From Polaribacter sp. Hel1_33_78 (GTDB lineage: Bacteria; Bacteroidota; Bacteroidia; Flavobacteriales; Flavobacteriaceae): a stretch of DNA of 64,000 bases. The translations under genes and the position numbers were made by a program. This document shows, piece after piece, positions 24,739 through 32,772 of the stretch. The stretch covers positions 2,274,001-2,338,000 of the forward strand of contig NZ_LT629794.1 in the NCBI RefSeq assembly GCF_900106075.1, in the 5' to 3' direction. The notes under the pieces are model-generated. The model was not told the origin of the DNA, ran no database searches, and was given only the letters and a program-made list of their open reading frames with translations. Every line of letters starts with the position of its first letter. Positions within the stretch are counted from its first letter, which is position 1.

Positions 24739-24797
24739 ACTGAAAACTAGACTAATTTTTAAAAAAACTAAAAACTAACCATTTAGAGAGAATTAAA

Positions 24798-25421
24798 ATG
24801 AGATTACTAAAAAATATATTTTTTGTATTCATATTTGTTATTGTTGGTTTATATCTTGGAGGCAAGCACGGTATTTACTTAACAGAAAACAATATCGTAG
24901 ATTTGGGCGCAACGGCAGGAAATCTCTTGTATCCTCTTTTCTGGTTAATAATGGCTGTAGTTGGTGGTATACTATCTGGTCTCACTGGTCTCATAATAGT
25001 TATTATTCTTTCAAGATTCCACAAACCAAACAAGGATAAAAGACTCAATAATAATTACAAAAAGGGTGCAGAATTTAAACCATGGGGAATGGAACAGAAT
25101 CAATTCTGTATGCTACTGCACCTATCGCAATTCGCAAGTCTCTTAATTCCACTAGCTGGTATTGTATTGCCTATTGCAATGTGGGCTTCAAATAAAGGCC
25201 AAAGTGAATTAGTTGACAAACAGGGTAAGAATATCTTGAATTGGTTAATTAGTTGCTTGATATACTTAGTAATTAGCTCAATTCTTTCATTTATTCTAAT
25301 TGGAATACCCTTGCTAATTATTTTAGGAATTTGCTCTTTAATATTTACAATTACTGGAGCCATAAAAGCAAATGACGGCAGTGTTTATACATACCCGTTA
25401 ACAATGACTTTTATTAGATAG
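24798..25421 (+). CDS. DUF4870-like membrane protein
   Basis: A 207-residue membrane protein. Two N-terminal helices (residues 5-25 and 40-75) are followed by a DUF4870/Tic20-like unit (FCMLLHLSQFASLLIPLAGIVLPIAMW ... GKNILNWLISCLIYLVISSILSFIL ... GSVYTYPLTMTFIR). The C-terminal 110 residues are related to the membrane part of the XRE fusion at 9808-10380. Function unknown. The two extra N-terminal helices are not part of the usual domain. Confidence 0.7.
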   Translation: MRLLKNIFFVFIFVIVGLYLGGKHGIYLTENNIVDLGATAGNLLYPLFWLIMAVVGGILSGLTGLIIVIILSRFHKPNKDKRLNNNYKKGAEFKPWGMEQNQFCMLLHLSQFASLLIPLAGIVLPIAMWASNKGQSELVDKQGKNILNWLISCLIYLVISSILSFILIGIPLLIILGICSLIFTITGAIKANDGSVYTYPLTMTFIR

Positions 25422-25548
25422 GTTCTGTTTATCAGAAAAACTATATACCTAAAGAAATAAAAAGTAGTGAAACTTATTTGTTGAAATACAGAAAGAATCA
25501 TTAAAATTTTGTGTATCAATTGAATCAAAAAGTCTCATGAATAACACA

Positions 25549-25687
25549 TACACCCAACAAAGTATAAAATTTATAACATATTTAAAGAAAAATTGTAAAA
25601 CCAAAACAACCAACTAACATTTGTACTAGGCTGAAAAACCTCCGGGTTTTAAGCCGCACAAATCTTATACAAAACAGGTTATATTTA
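25549..25687 (+). repeat. attC-like site 21, degenerate
   Basis: Left box CACCCAAC, right box GTTATATTTA. Arms AGTATAAAATTT and CTTATAC are only partly complementary. An inner hairpin AAAACCTCCGGGTTTT is perfect. Its unit's head (TTGCACACC) does not match its tail. Confidence 0.5.
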
Positions 25688-25695
25688 AGCAACAA

Positions 25696-26919
25696 ATGAA
25701 AATAAAATTAATTCTCACCATTTTCTTATCGCTTATTACCATTTTAGGAAAAGCACAATCTAGATATAACATAATCTATGAAAAACAATTAGGACAAAAT
25801 TTTGCCGGAGAAAATATTAATGCAGGTTTTCATTTACTCGATTATGCAGACTCATTGTTCATGCCGAAAAAAATTATTAAAACTGAAAATAATTTCGCTA
25901 AAGTTATCAACCCTCTTTTTCGTTTTAGCAAACTATTTTTTACCAATTATCTAATAACTGATTTTGCGATGACGATGAATCATGAAAGATTTGGTCATGG
26001 ATACAGAATGCTCGAGGCAGGCGGTTCAATTGATGAAATTGTGTACAATATGCCACCACCTTTCACCAATAAATTCTCTTTTATACGTTTGAAATATCCG
26101 TCTAATTTTACAAATCAGCAGGGTTTAATGATAAATTTAGGTGGTTCTGAAACTAATCTTATCCTTTCAGATATAATGAGAAAAAATATTTTATTGGATG
26201 AGAAGTTCAATTATAATTTTGGCCTTGCCTATCTTTATGGAAGCAATGATATGCCGGGCTACACAGCCTTTGTTACCAATCCAGGTGCTGACCCTATACA
26301 ATATAGGCAAAACATAAATCAGCTATATGGTGGTGAACCACTTACCCGTGAAAAGATGCGTGCCTATTCGTTCATTGCACTATTGACCGATCCTATGAAT
26401 TTTTATGCCCTGAAATCTGTCTTTTATGATTATATCATCAAAGGAAGACATAGCTCTAAAGTAGGTATGATAAAACTAAGCAAAAGACTTAAATATTTGC
26501 CTAGGTTTAGATTTGAATACACACCATATGGGCCTGAATTGGTTTATCAGAATTACCTTAAGTTAGATTCTAAATTAATGCTGTTTAGTTTTAGTCATTC
26601 AGACGCTGCGTTGCCTAATTCATGGCGATTCACTGCTAATATTTGGAATTTAAAATCGTCCGATTATCTTTCATTTAACCTATCAGGACAAATCTGGAAC
26701 CAACCTAATATTGAGTTTTATCAGAATGATAAACTTATAGCATCTGAGGGCTTTGGAGGTCAATTTATATCTACTGTTAATTATGATATTAGCAAAGACA
26801 AAAACCTCTATGGATTTACATTTCAAGCGGGCTATAAATCAACAGGATACGCTATTGGAGAACAATTAAATAAGGGATGGATAATGAGAGGAGGTTTAAC
26901 TTTTAAATTAGGAAATTAA
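25696..26919 (+). CDS. Secreted or outer-membrane hypothetical protein
   Basis: A 407-residue protein with a signal peptide (cut near GKAQ, about residue 21). The final residues (GWIMRGGLTFKLGN) and the alternating hydrophobic C-terminal half suggest an outer-membrane beta-barrel or surface beta protein. The segment NHERFGHGYR near residue 95 resembles a zinc motif but has three residues between HE and H, so a canonical HExxH is not present. I do not recognise the family. Confidence 0.6.
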   Translation: MKIKLILTIFLSLITILGKAQSRYNIIYEKQLGQNFAGENINAGFHLLDYADSLFMPKKIIKTENNFAKVINPLFRFSKLFFTNYLITDFAMTMNHERFGHGYRMLEAGGSIDEIVYNMPPPFTNKFSFIRLKYPSNFTNQQGLMINLGGSETNLILSDIMRKNILLDEKFNYNFGLAYLYGSNDMPGYTAFVTNPGADPIQYRQNINQLYGGEPLTREKMRAYSFIALLTDPMNFYALKSVFYDYIIKGRHSSKVGMIKLSKRLKYLPRFRFEYTPYGPELVYQNYLKLDSKLMLFSFSHSDAALPNSWRFTANIWNLKSSDYLSFNLSGQIWNQPNIEFYQNDKLIASEGFGGQFISTVNYDISKDKNLYGFTFQAGYKSTGYAIGEQLNKGWIMRGGLTFKLGN

Positions 26920-26924
26920 AGCCT

Positions 26925-26996
26925 GTAGATAACAATATGTATAGTGCATAGCACCCCCCGGGATGTAAGGGTAACATACACTAAACCTCCTCTGTA
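26925..26996 (+). repeat. attC-like site 22, short, degenerate
   Basis: Left box GTAGATAAC; right end lacks GTT and reads TCCTCTGTA. The interior (TGTATAGTGCATAGC ... CATACACTA) is a decayed relative of site 9. The right box is shared in sequence with site 24. Confidence 0.5.
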
Positions 26997-27038
26997 ATTT
27001 TGACGCAACTTTGGATCTACAAGAAAAGACATTCAATT

Positions 27039-27704
27039 ATGAATACAAAACTTATTTTATTTCTAACATTAATTTTTCTACTTTTTAGTTGTAATACAGA
27101 CGATGAAAACGCTGTTACTTATCCAGAAACTGTAGAGTTAGCTTATGATTTTCAAAATGACAATCAATCTTGGGAAGGTGACTTCGCGAATTATCCTTTG
27201 GGTGAAGAGATTTTTTATGAATTAAGCTACGAACTCTCCAATTCACCAACACCTTTAAACACAAACTCAGGAGCACTAAAACAATCAGGAAATAATCATT
27301 CTGACGATTTATTTATGTTTTTTAGAAGACAAATAAATGGACTTAAGCCGAATACCGATTATAGAGTTCCTTATGAAATTGAGTTTGCCAGTGATGTTGC
27401 AGGTGGACAAGTTGGGGTTGGAGGAAGTCCAGGAGAAAGTGTTACAATTAAAGCAGGTGCTGTAATAACAAAACCCGAAAAAGTCAATCAATCAGGATTT
27501 TATCAAATGAATATGGACAAAAACAATAAAGCAAATAGTGGTTTTGAAACCTATCTAATTTCAGATGCAACTGCTACATTTGACCGAATTGGAATTAACG
27601 GAGAAAAGTATAATTCTGAAACTATACATTTGACAACACTTGATAATTTAAATGAGGAATTTACAACTGTTTGGAATTCTGAAAAATTAATGAGTGAAAT
27701 ATAA
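27039..27704 (+). CDS. Hypothetical lipoprotein, apparently chimeric 3' end
   Basis: A 221-residue lipoprotein (lipobox LFSC). Residues 1-165 are over 85% identical by eye to the protein at 29458-30165 (PETVELAYDFQNDNQSWEGDF, SGNNHSDDLFMFFRRQINGLKPNTDYR, KPEKVNQSGFYQMNMDKNN). At NSG the two part company completely: this copy ends FETYLISDATATFDRIGING..., the other in a different beta-rich tail. The cassette head predicts a tail TACAGAGAA, which the other copy has, but the real tail here is GACATACAA. Gene and site evidence together indicate replacement of the 3' part by that of another cassette. The original 5' domain looks like a ligand-binding jelly roll. Confidence 0.7.
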   Translation: MNTKLILFLTLIFLLFSCNTDDENAVTYPETVELAYDFQNDNQSWEGDFANYPLGEEIFYELSYELSNSPTPLNTNSGALKQSGNNHSDDLFMFFRRQINGLKPNTDYRVPYEIEFASDVAGGQVGVGGSPGESVTIKAGAVITKPEKVNQSGFYQMNMDKNNKANSGFETYLISDATATFDRIGINGEKYNSETIHLTTLDNLNEEFTTVWNSEKLMSEI

Positions 27705-27709
27705 ATAAC

Positions 27710-27873
27710 GACATACAACAATCTTTATAGTTAATGGCTGTTATAGACAATTATAATTACAAATAATTTCAACCCAAAGCCTATTTTCACGCCTAGGCGT
27801 GAAGTGATTTTTAAATAACTTCTTTAGTTTGGTTGGCAAAAAAAACCGGATCATAGCAATCTGTTAGCAAACA
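27710..27873 (+). repeat. attC-like site 23, atypical
   Basis: Left box GACATACAAC; right box GTTAGCAAAC. Arms are poorly paired, but an inner hairpin TTCACGCC/GGCGTGAA (27786-27803) is perfect. Confidence 0.5.
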
Positions 27874-27890
27874 AAAAATAATATCAGAAA

Positions 27891-29340
27891 ATGAAAATTA
27901 ATACTTTACTTATCTTAATTGTTTTATCTCCTATTACATCTATTGCTCAATCTATAGATTTTCAAGAAGATACAACCGTAAACAACTTATATGATTCCAG
28001 GCAAGGCTCTTGTGCCATGGCTGATATCGACAATGACGGTGACCTTGACTTAATAATCACAGGTGCCGATGCTCAATTGACTAACCGCAAGACCACATTA
28101 TACAGCAATGACGGTCTTGGGAATTTTACCGAAATAATTGGAACTGGACTTTCTAATTGGTCGGAAGGAGGAAAAATAGCTTTTGCGGATGTTGATGGAG
28201 ATACTGACCAAGATTTGCTGATTACCGGAAGAGATGGTAGTGCAAATTATTATGTCCATTTTTACTTGAATGACGGAAGCGGTAATTTCACACCAGATAC
28301 CACCCAACCTTTTGAACCATCTATAGGGGGCAATCTTGAATTTGCGGATATAGATAATGATGGAGACTTGGATTTATTTATGACTGGCCGTGACAACAAC
28401 AATTTGATATTTTCAAAACTTTACCAAAATGATGGCACAGGAGGGTTCTCTGAAATGACATCCACTCCTTTTCTTTCTGAAGGAGGTTCAGCCTCTGCTT
28501 TTTTTGACATGGATAATGATAATGATCTGGATCTTATTCTAGCAGGAAAGAATAACAGCAATCAAAAAAAGACAACGCTGTATGAAAATGATGGGGCAGG
28601 CAATTTTAGTTTGGTAAGCAACACACCTTTTGAAAATGTTGATTTTGCTGCCATTGCTATAGATGACTCCGATAACGATAGTGATTTAGATGTACTCATA
28701 AACGGAGAGAATGATTCTGGTGTGCCTATTTGTCAACTATATTTAAATGACGGTACCGGTGCATTCAATCTTCTAGTTGGAACACCTTTTATTCAAACAG
28801 CTTTAGGTACTGTCGACTTTGCTGATTTTGACAATGATAATGATATGGATGTCTTGGTAACTGGCTCGGTAGGAGGGCAAACATTTGCAGCTCATATTTA
28901 TGAAAATCAAGGTATGAACAACTTTAGCTTAGTGGATACACTGGAAACACTTTATTTATCCTCAACAGCCCTTGGAGATATTGACAATGACAATGATCTA
29001 GATGCAATTATCATTGGAATTGCTCAGTTATCTGCTGATATATACAAGCCAAGAGTTTACGAGAATATGCTCACAACTCTTTCAACTGAAAAATACAACT
29101 GATAGTTATAGAGAAAATATATTACTATACCCTAATCCTTCTTCAGGAATCTTAAATATCCAGACCAACCACACATTTACTCCATCGATCAAAATATATA
29201 ATTTAATTGGTGAGTTGGTCTTTTCTGAGGACAATTTGAGCCCAAATAGCCAAATTTCATTAAATCAACCACCAGGAATATATATGATAGTTGTTAAAAC
29301 CAACCGTTCAACTTCTGCATCAAAGTTGATTTTAAAATAA
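27891..29340 (+). pseudogene. FG-GAP/VCBS repeat protein with T9SS sorting domain, frameshifted
   Basis: Signal peptide (cut near SIAQ) followed by seven FG-GAP/VCBS repeats, each with a calcium-loop DxDNDxDLD (for example MADIDNDGDLDLIITG and FADFDNDNDMDVLVTG). The first frame ends at 29102 after LTTLSTEKYN. The next frame carries ILLYPNPSSGILNIQ ... GIYMIVVKTNRSTSASKLILK, a type IX secretion type A C-terminal domain, to 29340. One extra A in the run at 29089-29093 explains the break; removing it gives LSTENTTDSYREN. Without the sorting domain the 403-residue product would not be attached by T9SS. It could be a sequencing error or genuine decay. The cassette head and tail match at 8 of 9. 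Confidence 0.8.
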
Positions 29341-29344
29341 AAAC

Positions 29345-29403
29345 GATTTGCTAACAAAACCTAAACTGCATTGAAACGCAGTTTAGCCAAACCTTTCTCT
29401 GTA
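29345..29403 (+). repeat. attC-like site 24, short CTAAACTGC family
   Basis: Left box GATTTGCTAAC; right box TTTCTCTGTA, where GTT has become TTT, but the following bases pair exactly with the tail of the next unit (TACAGAGAA). Stem CTAAACTGC/GCAGTTTAG as in sites 8 and 12. Confidence 0.75.
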
Positions 29404-29457
29404 ATTTTGACACATCCATTTTAAATATTGTGCATCTACAAGAAAAAACATTCAATT

Positions 29458-30165
29458 ATGAACACAAAACTTATTTTATTTCTAACATTAATTTTTCTAC
29501 TTTTTAATTGTAATAAAGAAAATGAAAACGTTATTACTTATCCAGAAACTTTAGAGTTAACTTATGATTTTCAAAATGACAACCAATCTTGGGAAGGTGA
29601 CTTCGCAGATTATCCTGTAGGTGAAGAGAGTTTTTATGAATTAAGCTACGAACTCTCTAATTTACCAACACCTTTAAACACAAACTCAGGAGCACTTAAA
29701 CAATCAGGAAATAATCATTCTGACGATTTATTTATGTTTATTAGAAGACAAATAAATGGACTTAAGCCGAATACCGATTATAGAGTTTCTTATGAAATTG
29801 AGTTTGCCAGTGATGTTGCAGATGAACAAGTTGGGGTTGGAGGATCTCCAGGAGAGGGTGTTACAATTAAAGCAGGTGCTGTAATAACAAAACCCGAAAA
29901 AGTCAATCAATCAGGATTTTATCAAATGAATATTGACAAAAACAATCAAGCAAATAGTGGTTCAGATATGGTTATTATCGGAGATTTTTCTAATGATACT
30001 AATCAAAATGAATATACTCTGAAAAACTTAGTGGCTAATGATATTCTTACAGTTTCCACAAATGGTTCAGGTGAATTATGTTTAGTGATTGGCACTGATT
30101 CTGGTTTTGAAGCTACTACAACCATCTATTATAATTTGATTAAAGTGAAATTAGAAAAACAATAA
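29458..30165 (+). CDS. Hypothetical lipoprotein, full-length relative of 27039-27704
   Basis: A 235-residue lipoprotein (lipobox LFNC). The body (residues 35-165) is beta-rich and repeats the sequence of the 27039 gene. The tail SDMVIIGDFSNDTNQNEY... IYYNLIKVKLEKQ has a typical carbohydrate-binding-like ending, so this is likely the undisturbed version. The 9-mers of its cassette are exact complements (TTCTCTGTA/TACAGAGAA). Function unknown; it may be a surface binding protein. Confidence 0.7.
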   Translation: MNTKLILFLTLIFLLFNCNKENENVITYPETLELTYDFQNDNQSWEGDFADYPVGEESFYELSYELSNLPTPLNTNSGALKQSGNNHSDDLFMFIRRQINGLKPNTDYRVSYEIEFASDVADEQVGVGGSPGEGVTIKAGAVITKPEKVNQSGFYQMNIDKNNQANSGSDMVIIGDFSNDTNQNEYTLKNLVANDILTVSTNGSGELCLVIGTDSGFEATTTIYYNLIKVKLEKQ

Positions 30166-30167
30166 AC

Positions 30168-30306
30168 TACAGAGAACAATGGCTATAAGTAATTGCTTTT
30201 ATTCGCATACTTCTGAAAATCCTCGCGAATTTTCTATTCGGTTTATATTTGCTAAATTAGGTGCTTAAACCACGTAAAAAACCATAAACCAATTCATTGT
30301 GCATAA
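30168..30306 (+). repeat. attC-like site 25, long family
   Basis: Left box TACAGAGAAC; right box ATTGTGCATAA, with GTT replaced by ATT. A TATATTTG at 30244-30251 matches the Bacteroidota -7 promoter consensus TAnnTTTG, so this site might also supply a promoter. Confidence 0.7.
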
Positions 30307-30371
30307 TTATGACCCGTACTGAAATATGGCTATAGAATTCTAAAAATTAAAATATTAATCAAAAAACATAA

Positions 30372-30914
30372 ATGAACAAGTCAAAAACATTCGATTATTT
30401 TAATAAGGTTGCGAATACTTGGTTAGAAGATTTAGAAGAGAAAAATGAAGAAGATATATTAATAAACCCTTTTGAAGGATCTTGGTCTATATCAGAACTA
30501 TATGATCACATAATAAAAGTTGCTAGAACCTATCAAATACCAAATTTTAAAAAAAGTGTAACAACTGAAGTAGAAAGAAAGAAAAGAAAAAACATAAAAG
30601 GACTTGTTATTTTTAATGTAGGAATAAAAAAAATTAATATGAAAATTAAAATGGAGAACTTTCCAAAACCATTAGTAAAAGATTTTACACCTATAAAACA
30701 AAACAAGACTGAATTGATTAAAGATTTTAAACAATTTATAAATGAAGTAAATAGCCTAAAGGAGACTTTGTTGAAAAGTAAAAGGAAAAATAAACATTAT
30801 CATCTAATGTTCGGAGATATTAATACGAAAGACTGGTTTACACTAATTGCATTTCATATGGCTCATCACGAAAAGCAAAAGAAAAAAATAAACGAGTTTT
30901 TAAAATCTAGATAA
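30372..30914 (+). CDS. DinB-like four-helix protein, copy 2
   Basis: A 180-residue soluble protein, paralogue of 5009-5566 with about 55% identity by eye. It has the DinB-type layout: SWSISELYDHIIKVA with the first His, and FHMAHHEKQKKKI at the C-terminus with the HxxHH-type pair intact. It probably binds a divalent metal and may be a thiol or small-molecule transferase; the role is unknown. Its cassette head and tail (TTGTGCATAA/TTATGCACAA) are exact over 10 bases. Confidence 0.7.
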   Translation: MNKSKTFDYFNKVANTWLEDLEEKNEEDILINPFEGSWSISELYDHIIKVARTYQIPNFKKSVTTEVERKKRKNIKGLVIFNVGIKKINMKIKMENFPKPLVKDFTPIKQNKTELIKDFKQFINEVNSLKETLLKSKRKNKHYHLMFGDINTKDWFTLIAFHMAHHEKQKKKINEFLKSR

Positions 30915-30926
30915 ATGAATTATTAA

Positions 30927-31014
30927 TTATGCACAAGCCCGTGTATTAAAAATTACTAAATTAGTGCTTAAACAAAGTTGGTTGCGGTTTTTGTAAACAA
31001 ACATGTTGTATGCA
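30927..31014 (+). repeat. attC-like site 26, shortened long family
   Basis: Left box TTATGCACAAG, right box GTTGTATGCA. The 88-bp interior keeps the TACTAAATTAGTGCTTAAAC block of the long family but has lost the GAAAGTCC hairpin. Confidence 0.65.
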
Positions 31015-31039
31015 ATGCCGAAAAATAAACCTGTAATAA

Positions 31040-31711
31040 ATGAAAATGAGTCAGTTTTGGATTAGAGTTTTAGGAGTTTTTGGAATATTAGGTGGATTGA
31101 TTTTATTAGCTGGAGATATGCTTTTGTATTATGACCCAGTCAATATGAGTTTAAAGCAGAATATGGGAAATGCTTCTGACTTTAGAATTATTGCAAGTGG
31201 AGTTTGTGCGCTGTTTGCAGCTTGGTTTTATATGCTTGGATTAGGTCAAGTTTATTATGCATTTAAAACAACAAAACCAATTTTCAGAAATGGTACGTTG
31301 ATTTCTTTCGGAAGTATCTTAATATCATATGGAATCGTTCACGGAGCATTCCTTGCTATTGCGACAACTGCAAAATTAGCGACTGAACATAGTCTTGACA
31401 TAAATGAGGCTGTTTTACTGTCTGAAAAAACAAACGAAATTTTGAGATTATTCGTATATCCATTGTTCGGAATTTTATCCATTCTATTTATTAGTCAGGT
31501 ATGGAAAAGAAAAACATTATATCCAAGATGGATTATCCTTTTTTTTCCACTTATTCCATTTTTGATTGAGGATTTAGTTACGAAGTATTTACAAAACGAC
31601 ATTTGGATTATAATAAAAGGAGGTTATTTAAACATCATTTTGGTTATCTTTTTTACAGCATCGACAATTGCATTATGGAATATCAAAAAATCCGAAATAA
31701 TTAGTGAATAA
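31040..31711 (+). CDS. Six-helix membrane protein (DUF6796-like)
   Basis: A 223-residue integral membrane protein with six or seven helices. N-terminal GVFGILGGLILLAGDMLLYYDP followed by a small loop, and later GTLISFGSILISYGIVHGAF, resemble the DUF6796 group; the assignment is from memory. Function unknown. It is the sole gene of unit 26. Confidence 0.6.
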   Translation: MKMSQFWIRVLGVFGILGGLILLAGDMLLYYDPVNMSLKQNMGNASDFRIIASGVCALFAAWFYMLGLGQVYYAFKTTKPIFRNGTLISFGSILISYGIVHGAFLAIATTAKLATEHSLDINEAVLLSEKTNEILRLFVYPLFGILSILFISQVWKRKTLYPRWIILFFPLIPFLIEDLVTKYLQNDIWIIIKGGYLNIILVIFFTASTIALWNIKKSEIISE

Positions 31712-31717
31712 AGCACA

Positions 31718-31858
31718 ACATACAACACCGTATATAATTTATTTGCTGGCTTCATGCCTACTTTCAAAAGTCCTCGCGGACTTTCTTGGTCGCTAATTAT
31801 TTACTAAATTAGTTGCTAGAAACACGCAACGAGATCATACACCAATACTTTAGCCATA
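31718..31858 (+). repeat. attC-like site 27, long family
   Basis: Left box ACATACAAC (7 of 9 with unit 26's head); right end CTTTAGCCATA, where GTT has become TTT. Inner hairpin AAAAGTCC/GGACTTTC. Confidence 0.7.
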
Positions 31859-31865
31859 ATTAGAA

Positions 31866-32771
31866 ATGACGAACATTAAACTTAAAATTACAGTAATCGG
31901 ATTCTTATTTTTATTCCTTAATCTATTTGGACAAAAAACTGAATTAGGATATAAAACAAAGAATTATACAGTCTATTCAGAAGATAAAGACGAATATATT
32001 CTAAAAATAACTTTTCCCAGGAATTATAATTCTGACAAAGAATATAAAACGCTTTATTATTTAGATGCTTATTGGCTTGCAGAAATTACTCTTGGTTCTT
32101 ATACTATATTGGATTTATGTAATTATGTGGAAGATGTTGTTTTTGTTGGTATTTCATTAAACGGCACTCAAAAAGATTGGCATAAGCAAAGAGATATGGA
32201 TTTTACTCCTTCGCAATTTAGAAATCTTGGACTTTTAGAAGATTTAAAAAAAATCAATCCAGATAATAACATTAAAATTACTGTCAAAACTGGAAGTGGA
32301 AATCAACTCGGAAAAGAAAGTACTGGAGGTGCAAATTTATTTTTAGCTTTTTTAGAGAATCAAGTAATTGAATTTGTAGAAAAAGAATATCCTAATCTTA
32401 ATAAACGAAGAGGTTTACTTGGTCATTCTTTTGGAGGTCTTTTTGGATTTTACACTTTACAAAATCGTCCGGAACTATTCCAGGATTTACTAATAATCTC
32501 TGCCTCTTTATCTTGGAATTCATCGGAATTGGTTGGCAAAGGAAAATTTGAAAAATTTAAAGATTCAAAAAACGAAATAAGACTTTATCATAGTTATGGA
32601 GAAAAAGAAATCAATGGTATTAAAACTTCAAATAATGATATAAGTTTAATTCTAACTGAATTAAAACTTGAAAACTTGAGTTATAAATTTGACCCAGTTA
32701 AAAATACTAACCATCATTCCGTGTTATCAAGAGCAATTTATGATGGATTATTATATTTGTATAAAAAATAA
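31866..32771 (+). CDS. Secreted esterase D-like alpha/beta hydrolase
   Basis: A 301-residue protein with a signal peptide (about residues 1-22). The nucleophile elbow is GHSFGG (Ser188), and NHHSVLSRAI near residue 283 supplies the catalytic His, as in the putative-esterase (esterase D/IroE-like) family. Substrates of relatives include siderophore and sugar esters; none can be assigned here. It is the last intact cassette gene. Its head TTAGCCATA and tail TATTACCAA match at 6 of 9. Confidence 0.8.
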   Translation: MTNIKLKITVIGFLFLFLNLFGQKTELGYKTKNYTVYSEDKDEYILKITFPRNYNSDKEYKTLYYLDAYWLAEITLGSYTILDLCNYVEDVVFVGISLNGTQKDWHKQRDMDFTPSQFRNLGLLEDLKKINPDNNIKITVKTGSGNQLGKESTGGANLFLAFLENQVIEFVEKEYPNLNKRRGLLGHSFGGLFGFYTLQNRPELFQDLLIISASLSWNSSELVGKGKFEKFKDSKNEIRLYHSYGEKEINGIKTSNNDISLILTELKLENLSYKFDPVKNTNHHSVLSRAIYDGLLYLYKK

Positions 32772-32772
32772 C

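Noticed and set aside
25970-26010. HExxH zinc motif in the 25696 gene
   Set aside because: The segment is HERFGH, with three residues between HE and H, so the canonical motif is absent.
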